NCBI RefSeq assembly: GCF_905475465.1
Contig: NC_062240.1
Span: forward strand, 5,781,001-5,845,000
Source of the DNA: Pieris napi
Taxonomy: Eukaryota > Arthropoda > Insecta > Lepidoptera > Pieridae
Length of the DNA stretch: 64,000 bases
Direction: 5' to 3'
Positions 48,501-61,859 of this stretch are shown here, piece by piece (position 1 is the stretch's first letter; the number at the start of each line of letters is the position of its first letter). The position numbers and the translations under genes are program-made. The notes beneath the pieces were generated by a model. That model did no database searches. It had not been told where the DNA came from and was given only the letters and a program-made list of their open reading frames with translations.

Positions 48501-49609
48501 AAGCTTAATAACTAAATAAATTTAAGCAGAAATCATAGTGGGTGCTTTTGATCCCCACCCGCCTTCTTTAAAAGAAAGGCCTCAGTGTTCCACGGGCTCT
48601 GGTGTTGCTCGGACGTTGACAAGAAAAGTGGTTGGTGTCGAGGCCGCATACTGTGAGTACGTTTTGTGTTACTTTTATTCGGTAATTTTTGTGTAATTAT
48701 TTTAAGGTTAACGGTTGTTTTTAAAATACCCAAAGTCGTGTTGTTTTGATTGTACAAGTAAATTTTATGGTAGATATAGTGTGATTTCGAGAATACCGTG
48801 ATTTGTTCTTTAATGAAGTTATTTTTGGTTAAATCACTTCGTAGCTTATTTCGAATAGTTTTTTTTATTTGATTATAACTTCTGGTTGCTAAAATCAGAA
48901 GTGGGATAGGATATCGCTCACAAATAAGCTTCGTAAACAACCGTTAATTTTAGAATAATTTGCCAATTAGGACGCCGCCGCCTCGCACTCATATTGAGGG
49001 TAGCCGTCAAAAGCTGTTTCTTATGTGTTATTTCCCTATATATAAGTATTGTAACTGTCTTTTTTTTAAAATTTAAAATTTAAAATTTAAAATTTCTCTT
49101 TCATTTTTTTGTGAAACGTATGTGTTTACATTAATTGTCACACATTTTAGATGTAAGATTTTGTACCGTGTGATGTAAGCTTAATAACTAAATAAATAAA
49201 TAAATTTAAGCAGAAATCATAGTGGGTGCTTTCGATCCCCACCCGCCTTCTTTAAAAGAAAGGCCTCAGTGTTCCACGGGCTCTGGTGTTGCTCGGACGT
49301 TGACAAGAAAAGTGGTTGGTGTCGAGGCCGCATACTGTGAGTACGTTTTGGGTTACTTTTATTCGGTAATTTTTGTGTAATTATTTTAAGGTTAACGGTT
49401 GTTTTTAAAATACCCAAAGTCGTGTTGTTTTGATTGTACAAGTAAATTTTATGGTAGATATAGTGTGATTTCGAGAATACCGTGATTTGTTCTTTAATGA
49501 AGTTATTTTTGGTTAAATCACTTCGTAGCTTATTTCGAATAGTTTTTTTTATTTGATTATAACTTCTGGTTGCTAAAATCAGAAGTGGGATAGGATATCA
49601 CTCACAAAT
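45564..49609 (+). repeat. Mixed monomers between two higher-order blocks
   Basis: Units start at 45564 (677), 46241 (705), 46946 (667), 47613 (655), 48268 (658) and 48926 (684). Two leader-R units are adjacent (47613 and 48268), which is rare. The second joins leader R to the TTTTGATCC, TGTCGAGG and GTGTTAC body and ends in ATATCGCTC, so it is recombinant. The 46241 unit has a T-run two bases longer and TTTCTGTTTC; the 47613 unit has GTCAAAATCTG and TTTAAAATAAAGG; the 48926 unit has an expanded AAAATTT run. Confidence 0.85.
49068..49095 (+). repeat. Expanded AAAATTT run, four copies
   Basis: Four uninterrupted AAAATTT units follow the T-run of the monomer at 48926, more than in any other monomer in the window; it is the main reason that unit is 684 bp long. 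Confidence 0.9.
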
Positions 49610-52600
49610 AAGCTTCGTAACCAACCGTTAATTTTAGAATAATTTGCCAATTAGGACGCCGCCGCCTCGCTCTCATATTGAGGGTAGCCGTCAAAAGCTG
49701 TTTCTTATGTGTTATTTCCCTATATATAAGGATTTTAATTGTCTTTTTTTTTAAATTTAAAATTTAAAATTTCTCTTTCATTTTTTTGTGAAACGTATGT
49801 GTTTACATTAATTGTCACACATTTTAGATGTAAGATTTTGTAAAATATTTAGTAGATTTTGTACTGTGTGTGATGTTGTAAGCTTAATAACGAAATAAAT
49901 AAAAAAATATAAGCAGAAATCATAGAGGGGGGTTTCAATCCCCACCCGCCTTATATAAAAGATAGGCCCCATATTGCCGAGGGCTCTGGTGTTGCTCGGA
50001 CGTTGACAAGAAAAGTGGTTGGTGTCGAGGCCGCATACTGTGAGTGCGTTTTGTGTCACTTTTATTCGGTAATTTTTGTGTAATTATTTTAAGGTTAACG
50101 GTTGTTTTTAAAATACCCAAAGTCGTGTTGTTTTGATTGTACAAGTAAATTTTATGGTAGATATAGTGTGATTTCGAGAATACCGTGATTTGTTCTTTAA
50201 TGAAGTTATTTTTGGTTAAATCACTTCGTAGCTTATTTCGAATAGTTTTTTTTATTTGATTATAACTTCTGGTTGCTAAAATCAGAAGTGGGATAGGATA
50301 TCGCTCACAAATAAGCTTCGTAAACAACCGTTAATTTTAGAATAATTTGCCAATTAGGACGCCGCCGCCTCGCACTCATATTGAGGGTAGCCGTCAAAAG
50401 CTGTTTCTTATGTGTTATTTCCCTATATATAAGTATTGTAACTGTCTTTTTTTTTAAATTTAAAATTTAAAATTTCTCTTTCATTTTTTTGTGAAACGTA
50501 TGTGTTTACATTAATTGTCACACATTTTAGATGTAAGATTTTGTACTGTGTGATGTAAGCTTAATAACTAAATAAATAAATTTAAGCAGAAATCATAGTG
50601 GGTGCTTTCGATCCCCACCCGCCTTCTTTAAAAGAAAGGCCTCAGTGTTCCACGGGCTCTGGTGTTGCTCGGACGTTGACAAGAAAAGTGGTTGGTGTCG
50701 AGGCCGCATACTGTGAGTACGTTTTGGGTTACTTTTATTCGGTAATTTTTGTGTAATTATTTTAAGGTTAACGGTTGTTTTTAAAATACCCAAAGTCGTG
50801 TTGTTTTGATTGTACAAGTAAATTTTATGGTAGATATAGTGTGATTTCGAGAATACCGTGATTTGTTCTTTAATGAAGTTATTTTTGGTTAAATCACTTC
50901 GTAGCTTATTTCGAATAGTTTTTTTTATTTGATTATAACTTCTGGTTGCTAAAATCAGAAGTGGGATAGGATATCACTCACAAATAAGCTTCGTAACCAA
51001 CCGTTAATTTTAGAATAATTTGCCAATTAGGACGCCGCCGCCTCGTTCTCATATTGAGGGTAGCCGTCAAAAGCTGTTTCTTATGTGTTATTTCCCTATA
51101 TATAAGTATTGTAACTGTCTTTTTTTTTAAATTTAAAATTTAAAATTTCTCTTTCATTTTTTTGTGAAACGTATGTGTTTACATTAATTGTCACACATTT
51201 TAGATGTAAGATTTTGTACTGTGTGATGTAAGCTTAATAACTAAATAAATAAATAAATTTAAGCAGAAATCATAGTGGGTGCTTTCGATCCCCACCCGCC
51301 TTCTTTAAAAGAAAGGCCTCAGTGTTCCACGGGCTCTGGTGTTGCTCGGACGTTGACAAGAAAAGTGGTTGGTGTCGAGGCCGCATACTGTGAGTACGTT
51401 TTGGGTTACTTTTATTCGGTAATTTTTGTGTAATTATTTTAAGGTTAACGGTTGTTTTTAAAATACCCAAAGTCGTGTTGTTTTGATTGTACAAGTAAAT
51501 TTTATGGTAGATATAGTGTGATTTCGAGAATACCGTGATTTGTTCTTTAATGAAGTTATTTTTGGTTAAATCACTTCGTAGCTTATTTCGAATAGTTTTT
51601 TTTATTTGATTATAACTTCTGGTTGCTAAAATCAGAAGTGGGATAGGATATCGCTCACAAATAAGCTTCGTAAACAACCGTTAATTTTAGAATAATTTGC
51701 CAATTAGGACGCCGCCGCCTCGCACTCATATTGAGGGTAGCCGTCAAAAGCTGTTTCTTATGTGTTATTTCCCTATATATAAGTATTGTAACTGTCTTTT
51801 TTTTTAAATTTAAAATTTAAAATTTCTCTTTCATTTTTTTGTGAAACGTATGTGTTTACATTAATTGTCACACATTTTAGATGTAAGATTTTGTACTGTG
51901 TGATGTAAGCTTAATAACTAAATAAATAAATAAATTTAAGCAGAAATCATAGTGGGTGCTTTCGATCCCCACCCGCCTTCTTTAAAAGAAAGGCCTCAGT
52001 GTTCCACGGGCTCTGGTGTTGCTCGGACGTTGACAAGAAAAGTGGTTGGTGTCGAGGCCGCATACTGTGAGTACGTTTTGGGTTACTTTTATTCGGTAAT
52101 TTTTGTGTAATTATTTTAAGGTTAACGGTTGTTTTTAAAATACCCAAAGTCGTGTTGTTTTGATTGTACAAGTAAATTTTATGGTAGATATAGTGTGATT
52201 TCGAGAATACCGTGATTTGTTCTTTAATGAAGTTATTTTTGGTTAAATCACTTCGTAGCTTATTTCGAATAGTTTTTTTTATTTGATTATAACTTCTGGT
52301 TGCTAAAATCAGAAGTGGGATAGGATATCACTCACAAATAAGCTTCGTAACCAACCGTTAATTTTAGAATAATTTGCCAATTAGGACGCCGCCGCCTCGT
52401 TCTCATATTGAGGGTAGCCGTCAAAAGCTGTTTCTTATGTGTTATTTCCCTATATATAAGGATTTTAATTGTCTTTTTTTTTAAATTTAAAATTTAAAAT
52501 TTCTCTTTCATTTTTTTGTGAAACGTATATGTTTACATTAATTGTCACACATTTTAGATGTAAGATTTTGTACTGTGTGATGTAAGCTTAATAACTAAAT

Positions 52601-55600
52601 AAATAAATAAATTTAAGCAGAAATCATAGTGGGTGCTTTCGATCCCCACCCGCCTTCTTTAAAAGAAAGGCCTCAGTGTTCCACGGGCTCTGGTGTTGCT
52701 CGGACGTTGACAAGAAAAGTGGTTGGTGTCGAGGCCGCATACTGTGAGTACGTTTTGGGTTACTTTTATTCGGTAATTTTTGTGTAATTATTTTAAGGTT
52801 AACGGTTGTTTTTAAAATACCCAAAGTCGTGTTGTTTTGATTGTACAAGTAAATTTTATGGTAGATATAGTGTGATTTCGAGAATACCGTGATTTGTTCT
52901 TAGATAATGAAGTTATTTTTGGTTAAATCACTTCGTAGCTTATTTCGAATAGTTTTTTTTATTTGATTATAACTTCTGGTTGCTAAAATCAGAAGTGGGA
53001 TAGGATATCACTCACAAATAAGCTTCGTAACCAACCGTTAATTTTAGAATAATTTGCCAATTAGGACGCCGCCGCCTCGCTCTCATATTAAGGGTAGCCG
53101 TCAAAAGCTGTTTCTTATGTGTTATTTACCTATATATAAGTATTTTAACTGTCTTTTTTTTTAATTTTTAATTTTAAATTTCTCTTTAATTTTTTTGTGT
53201 TTACATTAATGGTCACACATTAAAGATGTAAGATTTTGTACTGTGTGATGTAAGCTTAATAACTAAATAAATTTAAGCAGAAATCATAGTGGGTGCTTTC
53301 GATCCCCACCCGCCTTCTTTAAAAGAAAGGCCTCAGTGTTCCACGGGCTCTGGTGTTGCTCGGACGTTGACAAGAAAAGTGGTTGGTGTCGAGGCCGCAT
53401 ACTGTGAGTACGTTTTGTGTTACTTTTATTCGGTACTTTTTGTGTAATTATTTTAAGGTTAACGGTTGTTTTTAAAATACCCAAAGTCGTGTTGTTTTGA
53501 TTGTACAAGTAAATTTTATGGTAGATATAGTGTGATTTCGAGAATACCGTGATTTGTTCTTTAATGAAGTTATTTTTGGTTAAATCACTTCGTAGCTTAT
53601 TTCGAATAGTTTTTTTTATTTGATTATAACTTCTGGTTGCTAAAATCAGAAGTGGGATAGGATATCACTCACAAATAAGCTTCGTAACCAACCGTTAATT
53701 TTAGAATAATTTGCCAATTAGGACGCCGCCGCCTCGTTCTCATATTGAGGGTAGCCGTCAAAAGCTGTTTCTTATGTGTTATTTCCCTATATATAAGGAT
53801 TTTAATTGTCTTTTTTTTTAAATTTAAAATTTAAAATTTCTCTTTCATTTTTTTGTGAAACGTATGTGTTTACATTAATTGTCACACATTTTAGATGTAA
53901 GATTTTGTAAAATATTTAGTAGATTTTGTACTGTGTGTGATGTTGTAAGCTTAATAACGAAATAAATAAAAAAATATAAGCAGAAATCATAGAGGGGGGT
54001 TTCAATCCCCACCCGCCTTATATAAAAGATAGGCCCCATATTGCCGAGGGCTCTGGTGTTGCTCGGACGTTGACAAGAAAAGTGGTTGGTGTCGAGGCCG
54101 CATACTGTGAGTGCGTTTTGTGTCACTTTTATTCGGTAATTTTTGTGTAATTATTTTAAGGTTAACGGTTGTTTTTAAAATACCCAAAGTCGTGTTGTTT
54201 TGATTGTACAAGTAAATTTTATGGTAGATATAGTGTGATTTCGAGAATACCGTGATTTGTTCTTTAATGAAGTTATTTTTGGTTAAATCACTTCGTAGCT
54301 TATTTCGAATAGTTTTTTTTATTTGATTATAACTTCTGGTTGCTAAAATCAGAAGTGGGATAGGATATCGCTCACAAATAAGCTTCGTAAACAACCGTTA
54401 ATTTTAGAATAATTTGCCAATTAGGACGCCGCCGCCTCGCACTCATATTGAGGGTAGCCGTCAAAAGCTGTTTCTTATGTGTTATTTCCCTATATATAAG
54501 TATTGTAACTGTCTTTTTTTTTAAATTTAAAATTTAAAATTTCTCTTTCATTTTTTTGTGAAACGTATGTGTTTACATTAATTGTCACACATTTTAGATG
54601 TAAGATTTTGTACTGTGTGATGTAAGCTTAATAACTAAATAAATAAATTTAAGCAGAAATCATAGTGGGTGCTTTCGATCCCCACCCGCCTTCTTTAAAA
54701 GAAAGGCCTCAGTGTTCCACGGGCTCTGGTGTTGCTCGGACGTTGACAAGAAAAGTGGTTGGTGTCGAGGCCGCATACTGTGAGTACGTTTTGGGTTACT
54801 TTTATTCGGTAATTTTTGTGTAATTATTTTAAGGTTAACGGTTGTTTTTAAAATACCCAAAGTCGTGTTGTTTTGATTGTACAAGTAAATTTTATGGTAG
54901 ATATAGTGTGATTTCGAGAATACCGTGATTTGTTCTTTAATGAAGTTATTTTTGGTTAAATCACTTCGTAGCTTATTTCGAATAGTTTTTTTTATTTGAT
55001 TATAACTTCTGGTTGCTAAAATCAGAAGTGGGATAGGATATCACTCACAAATAAGCTTCGTAACCAACCGTTAATTTTAGAATAATTTGCCAATTAGGAC
55101 GCCGCCGCCTCGTTCTCATATTGAGGGTAGCCGTCAAAAGCTGTTTCTTATGTGTTATTTCCCTATATATAAGTATTGTAACTGTCTTTTTTTTTAAATT
55201 TAAAATTTAAAATTTCTCTTTCATTTTTTTGTGAAACGTATGTGTTTACATTAATTGTCACACATTTTAGATGTAAGATTTTGTACTGTGTGATGTAAGC
55301 TTAATAACTAAATAAATAAATAAATTTAAGCAGAAATCATAGTGGGTGCTTTCGATCCCCACCCGCCTTCTTTAAAAGAAAGGCCTCAGTGTTCCACGGG
55401 CTCTGGTGTTGCTCGGACGTTGACAAGAAAAGTGGTTGGTGTCGAGGCCGCATACTGTGAGTACGTTTTGGGTTACTTTTATTCGGTAATTTTTGTGTAA
55501 TTATTTTAAGGTTAACGGTTGTTTTTAAAATACCCAAAGTCGTGTTGTTTTGATTGTACAAGTAAATTTTATGGTAGATATAGTGTGATTTCGAGAATAC

Positions 55601-57743
55601 CGTGATTTGTTCTTTAATGAAGTTATTTTTGGTTAAATCACTTCGTAGCTTATTTCGAATAGTTTTTTTTATTTGATTATAACTTCTGGTTGCTAAAATC
55701 AGAAGTGGGATAGGATATCGCTCACAAATAAGCTTCGTAAACAACCGTTAATTTTAGAATAATTTGCCAATTAGGACGCCGCCGCCTCGCACTCATATTG
55801 AGGGTAGCCGTCAAAAGCTGTTTCTTATGTGTTATTTCCCTATATATAAGTATTGTAACTGTCTTTTTTTTTAAATTTAAAATTTAAAATTTCTCTTTCA
55901 TTTTTTTGTGAAACGTATGTGTTTACATTAATTGTCACACATTTTAGATGTAAGATTTTGTACTGTGTGATGTAAGCTTAATAACTAAATAAATAAATAA
56001 ATTTAAGCAGAAATCATAGTGGGTGCTTTCGATCCCCACCCGCCTTCTTTAAAAGAAAGGCCTCAGTGTTCCACGGGCTCTGGTGTTGCTCGGACGTTGA
56101 CAAGAAAAGTGGTTGGTGTCGAGGCCGCATACTGTGAGTACGTTTTGGGTTACTTTTATTCGGTAATTTTTGTGTAATTATTTTAAGGTTAACGGTTGTT
56201 TTTAAAATACCCAAAGTCGTGTTGTTTTGATTGTACAAGTAAATTTTATGGTAGATATAGTGTGATTTCGAGAATACCGTGATTTGTTCTTTAATGAAGT
56301 TATTTTTGGTTAAATCACTTCGTAGCTTATTTCGAATAGTTTTTTTTATTTGATTATAACTTCTGGTTGCTAAAATCAGAAGTGGGATAGGATATCACTC
56401 ACAAATAAGCTTCGTAACCAACCGTTAATTTTAGAATAATTTGCCAATTAGGACGCCGCCGCCTCGTTCTCATATTGAGGGTAGCCGTCAAAAGCTGTTT
56501 CTTATGTGTTATTTCCCTATATATAAGGATTTTAATTGTCTTTTTTTTTAAATTTAAAATTTAAAATTTCTCTTTCATTTTTTTGTGAAACGTATATGTT
56601 TACATTAATTGTCACACATTTTAGATGTAAGATTTTGTACTGTGTGATGTAAGCTTAATAACTAAATAAATAAATAAATTTAAGCAGAAATCATAGTGGG
56701 TGCTTTCGATCCCCACCCGCCTTCTTTAAAAGAAAGGCCTCAGTGTTCCACGGGCTCTGGTGTTGCTCGGACGTTGACAAGAAAAGTGGTTGGTGTCGAG
56801 GCCGCATACTGTGAGTACGTTTTGGGTTACTTTTATTCGGTAATTTTTGTGTAATTATTTTAAGGTTAACGGTTGTTTTTAAAATACCCAAAGTCGTGTT
56901 GTTTTGATTGTACAAGTAAATTTTATGGTAGATATAGTGTGATTTCGAGAATACCGTGATTTGTTCTTAGATAATGAAGTTATTTTTGGTTAAATCACTT
57001 CGTAGCTTATTTCGAATAGTTTTTTTTATTTGATTATAACTTCTGGTTGCTAAAATCAGAAGTGGGATAGGATATCACTCACAAATAAGCTTCGTAACCA
57101 ACCGTTAATTTTAGAATAATTTGCCAATTAGGACGCCGCCGCCTCGCTCTCATATTAAGGGTAGCCGTCAAAAGCTGTTTCTTATGTGTTATTTACCTAT
57201 ATATAAGTATTTTAACTGTCTTTTTTTTTAATTTTTAATTTTAAATTTCTCTTTAATTTTTTTGTGTTTACATAAATGGTCACACATTAAAGATGTAAGA
57301 TTTTGTACTGTGTGATGTAAGCTTAATAACTAAATAAATTTAAGCAGAAATCATAGTGGGTGCTTTCGATCCCCACCCGCCTTCTTTAAAAGAAAGGCCT
57401 CAGTGTTCCACGGGCTCTGGTGTTGCTCGGACGTTGACAAGAAAAGTGGTTGGTGTCGAGGCCGCATACTGTGAGTACGTTTTGGGTTACTTTTATTCGG
57501 TAATTTTTGTGTAATTATTTTAAGGTTAACGGTTGTTTTTAAAATACCCAAAGTCGTGTTGTTTTGATTGTACAAGTAAATTTTATGGTAGATATAGTGT
57601 GATTTCGAGAATACCGTGATTTGTTCTTTAATGAAGTTATTTTTGGTTAAATCACTTCGTAGCTTATTTCGAATAGTTTTTTTTATTTGATTATAACTTC
57701 TGGTTGCTAAAATCAGAAGTGGGATAGGATATCACTCACAAAT
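49610..57743 (+). repeat. 4067-bp hexamer higher-order repeat, two copies
   Basis: Copies run 49610-53676 and 53677-57743; unit starts are 49610, 50313, 50986, 51663, 52340, 53020 and 53677, 54380, 55053, 55730, 56407, 57087 (lengths 703-673-677-677-680-657 in both). Shared private changes: GTGAGTGCGTTTTG in member 1, a three-copy AAAT run in member 2, GTATATGTTTAC and TTCTTAGATAATGAAG in member 5, and CATATTAAGGGTAG in member 6. Differences seen: CTCGCTCTC against CTCGTTCTC in member 1, CGGTACTTTTT and GTGTTAC in the first copy of member 6, and ACATAAATGG in the second copy. Near identity over more than 4 kb points to a very recent duplication. Confidence 0.96.
52899..52911 (+). other. Private 3-bp insertion variant shared 4067 bp apart
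   Basis: The unit at 52340 reads TTCTTAGATAATGAAG where others read TTCTTTAATGAAG. The identical change is at 56966-56978 in the unit at 56407, one hexamer period away, and I see it nowhere else in the window. Confidence 0.9.
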
Positions 57744-60177
57744 AAGCTTCGTAACCAACCGTTAATTTTAGAATAATTTGCCAATTAGGACGCCGCCGCC
57801 TCGTTCTCATATTGAGGGTAGCCGTCAAAAGCTGTTTCTTATGTGTTATTTCCCTATATATAAGGATTTTAATTGTCTTTTTTTTTAAATTTAAAATTTA
57901 AAATTTCTCTTTCATTTTTTTGTGAAACGTATGTGTTTACATTAATTGTCACACATTTTAGATGTAAGATTTTGTAAAATATTTAGTAGATTTTGTACTG
58001 TGTGTGATGTTGTAAGCTTAATAACGAAATAAATAAAAAAATATAAGCAGAAATCATAGAGGGGGGTTTCAATCCCCACCCGCCTTATATAAAAGATAGG
58101 CCCCATATTGCCGAGGGCTCTGGTGTTGCTCGGACGTTGACAAGAAAAGTGGTTGGTGTCGAGGCCGCATACTGTGAGTACGTTTTGTGTCACTTTTATT
58201 CGGTAATTTTTGTGTAATTATTTTAAGGTTAACGGTTGTTTTTAAAATACCCAAAGTCGTGTTGTTTTGATTGTACAAGTAAATTTTATGGTAGATATAG
58301 TGTGATTTCGAGAATACCGTGATTTGTTCTTTAATGAAGTTATTTTTGGTTAAATCACTTCGTAGCTTATTTCGAATAGTTTTTTTTATTTGATTATAAC
58401 TTCTGGTTGCTAAAATCAGAAGTGGGATAGGATATCGCTCACAAATAAGCTTCGTAAACAACCGTTAATTTTAGAATAATTTGCCAATTAGGACGCCGCC
58501 GCCTCGTTCTCATATTGAGGGTAGCCGTCAAAAGCTGTTTCTTATGTGTTATTTCCCTATATATAAGGATTTTAATTGTCTTTTTTTTTAAATTTAAAAT
58601 TTCTCTTTGATTTTTTTGTGAAACGTATGTTTACATTAATTGTCACACATTTAAGATGTAATATTTTGTAAAATATTTAGTAGATTTTGTACTGTGTGTG
58701 ATGTAAGCTTAATAACTAAATAAATAAATAAATTTAAGCAGAAATCATAGTGGGTGCTTTTGATCCCCACCCGCCTTCTTTAAAAGAAAGGCCTCAGTGT
58801 TCCACGGGCTCTGGTGTTGCTCGGACGTTGACAAGAAAAGTGGTTGGTGTCGAGGCCGCATACTGTGAGTACGTTTTGTGTTACTTTTATTCGGTAATTT
58901 TTGTGTAATTATTTTAAGGTTAACGGTTGTTTTTAAAATACCCAAAGTCGTGTTGTTTTGATTGTACAAGTAAATTTTATGGTAGATATAGTGTGATTTC
59001 GAGAATACCGTGATTTGTTCTTTAATGAAGTTATTTTTGGTTAAATCACTTCGTAGCTTATTTCGAATAGTTTTTTTTATTTGATTATAACTTCTGGTTG
59101 CTAAAATCAGAAGTGGGATAGGATATCGCTCACAAATAAGCTTCGTAAACAACCGTTAATTTTAGAATAATTTGCCAATTAGGACGCCGCCGCCTCGCAC
59201 TCATATTGAGGGTAGCCGTCAAAAGCTGTTTCTTATGTGTTATTTCCCTATATATAAGTATTGTAACTGTCTTTTTTTTTAAATTTAAAATTTCACTTTC
59301 ATTTTTTTGTGAAACGTATGTGTTTACATTAATTGTCACACATTTTAGATGTAAGATTTTGTACTGTGTGATGTAAGCTTAATAACTAAATAAATAAATA
59401 AATTTAAGCAGAAATCATAGTGGGTGCTTTCGATCCCCACCCGCCTTCTTTAGAAGAAAGGCCTCAGTGTTCCACGGGCTCTGGTGTTGCTCGGACGTTG
59501 ACAAGAAAAGTGGTTGGTGTCGAGGCCGCATACTGTGAGTACGTTTTGGGTTACTTTTATTCGGTAATTTTTGTGTAATTATTTTAAGGTTAACGGTTGT
59601 TTTTAAAATACCCAAAGTCGTGTTGTTTTGATTGTACAAGTAAATTTTATGGTAGATATAGTGTGATTTCGAGAATACCGTGATTTGTTCTTTAATGAAG
59701 TTATTTTTGGTTAAATCACTTCGTAGCTTATTTCGAATAGTTTTTTTTATTTGATTATAACTTCTGGTTGCTAAAATCAGAAGTGGGATAGGATATCACT
59801 CACAAATAAGCTTCGTAACCAACCGTTAATTTTAGAATAATTTGCCAATTAGGACGCCGCCGCCTCGCTCTCATATTGAGGGTAGCCGTCAAAAGCTGTT
59901 TCTTATGTGTTATTTACCTATATATAAGTATTTTAACTGTCTTTTTTTTTAATTTTTAATTTTAAATTTCTCTTTAATTTTTTTGTGTTTACATTAATGG
60001 TCACACATTAAAGATGTAAGATTTTGTACTGTGTGATGTAAGCTTAATAACTAAATAAATTTAAGCAGAAATCATAGTGGGTGCTTTCGATCCCCACCCG
60101 CCTTCTTTAAAAGAAAGGCCTCAGTGTTCCACGGGCTCTGGTGTTGCTCGGACGTTGACAAGAAAAGTGGTTGGTGT

Positions 60178-60190
60178 CGAGGCGGCTGCA
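60178..60190 (+). other. Private 3-bp insertion in the conserved core
   Basis: The unit at 59808 reads TCGAGGCGGCTGCATAC where others read TCGAGGCCGCATAC. It sits between the TTGACA/TGTCGA stem and the GTGAGT hexamer and disturbs neither. No other copy has it. Confidence 0.9.
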
Positions 60191-60467
60191 TACTGTGAGT
60201 ACGTTTTGTGTCACTTTTATTCGGTAATTTTTGTGTTATTATTTTAAGGTTAACGGTTGTTTTTAAAATACCCAAAGTCGTGTTGTTTTGATTGTACAAG
60301 TAAATTTTATGGTAGATATAGTGTGATTTCGAGAATACCGTGATTTGTTCTTTAATGAAGTTATTTTTGGTTAAATCACTTCGTAGCTTATTTCGAATAG
60401 TTTTTTTTATTTGATTATAACTTCTGGTTGCTAAAATCAGAAGTGGGATAGGATATCGCTCACAAAT

Positions 60468-61859
60468 AAGCTTCGTAAACAACCGTTAATTTTAGAATAA
60501 TTTGCCAATTAGGACGCCGCCGCCTCGTTCTCATATTGAGGGTAGCCGTCAAAAGCTGTTTCTTATGTGTTATTTCCCTATATATAAGGATTTTAATTGT
60601 CTTTTTTTTTTAATTTAAAATTTAAAATTTCTCTTTGATTTTTTTGTGAAACGTATGTTTACATTAATTGTCACACATTTAAGATGTAATATTTTGTAAA
60701 ATATTTAGTAGATTTTGTACTGTGTGTGATGTAAGCTTAATAACTAAATAAATAAATAAATTTAAGCAGAAATCATAGTGGGTGCTTTCGATCCCCACCC
60801 GCCTTCTTTAAAAGAAAGGCCTCAGTGTTCCACGGGCTCTGGTGTTGCTCGGACGTTGACAAGAAAAGTGGTTGGTGTCAAGGCCGCATACTGTGAGTAC
60901 GTTTTGTTACTTTTATTCGGTAATTTTTGTGTAATTATTTTAAGGTTAACGGTTGTTTTTAAAATACCCAAAGTCGTGTTGTTTTGATTGTACAAGTAAA
61001 TTTTATGGTAGATATAGTGTGATTTCGAGAATACCGTGATTTGTTCTTTAATGAAGTTATTTTTGGTTAAATCACTTCGTAGCTTATTTCGAATAGTTTT
61101 TTTTATTTGATTATAACTTCTGGTTGCTAAAATCAGAAGTGGGATAGGATATCACTCACAAATAAGCTTCGTAACCAACCGTTAATTTTAGAATAATTTG
61201 CCAATTAGGACGCCGCCGCCTCGTTCTCATATTGAGGGTAGCCGTCAAAAGCTGTTTCTTATGTGTTATTTCCCTATATATAAGGATTTTAATTGTCTTT
61301 TTTTTTAAATTTAAAATTTAAAATTTCTCTTTGATTTTTTTGTGAAACGTATGTTTACATTAATTGTCACACATTTAAGATGTAATATTTTGTAAAATAT
61401 TTAGTAGATTTTGTACTGTGTGTGATGTAAGCTTAATAACTAAATAAATAAATAAATTTAAGCAGAAATCATAGTGGGTGCTTTCGATCCCCACCCGCCT
61501 TTTTTAAAAGAAAGGCCTCAGTGTTCCACGGGCTCTGGTGTTGCTCGGACGTTGACAAGAAAAGTGGTTGGTGTCAAGGCCGCATACTGTGAGTACGTTT
61601 TGTTACTTTTATTCGGTAATTTTTGTGTAATTATTTTAAGGTTAACGGTTGTTTTTAAAATACCCAAAGTCGTGTTGTTTTGATTGTACAAGTAAATTTT
61701 ATGGTAGATATAGTGTGATTTCGAGAATACCGTGATTTGTTCTTTAATGAAGTTATTTTTGGTTAAATCACTTCGTAGCTTATTTCGAATAGTTTTTTTT
61801 ATTTGATTATAACTTCTGGTTGCTAAAATCAGAAGTGGGATAGGATATCACTCACAAAT
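60468..61859 (+). repeat. 696-bp monomer duplicated in tandem
   Basis: Both units combine a type-P leader with TTTGATTTTTTTG, the CATTTAAGATGTAATATTTTG variant and a TGTCAAGG, GTTTTGTTAC body usually found behind Q or R leaders. That leader-body combination is seen only here, so one recombinant monomer arose and was then duplicated. The copies differ in the T-run and by CGCCTTTTTTAAAAG in the second against CGCCTTCTTTAAAAG in the first. Confidence 0.85.
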
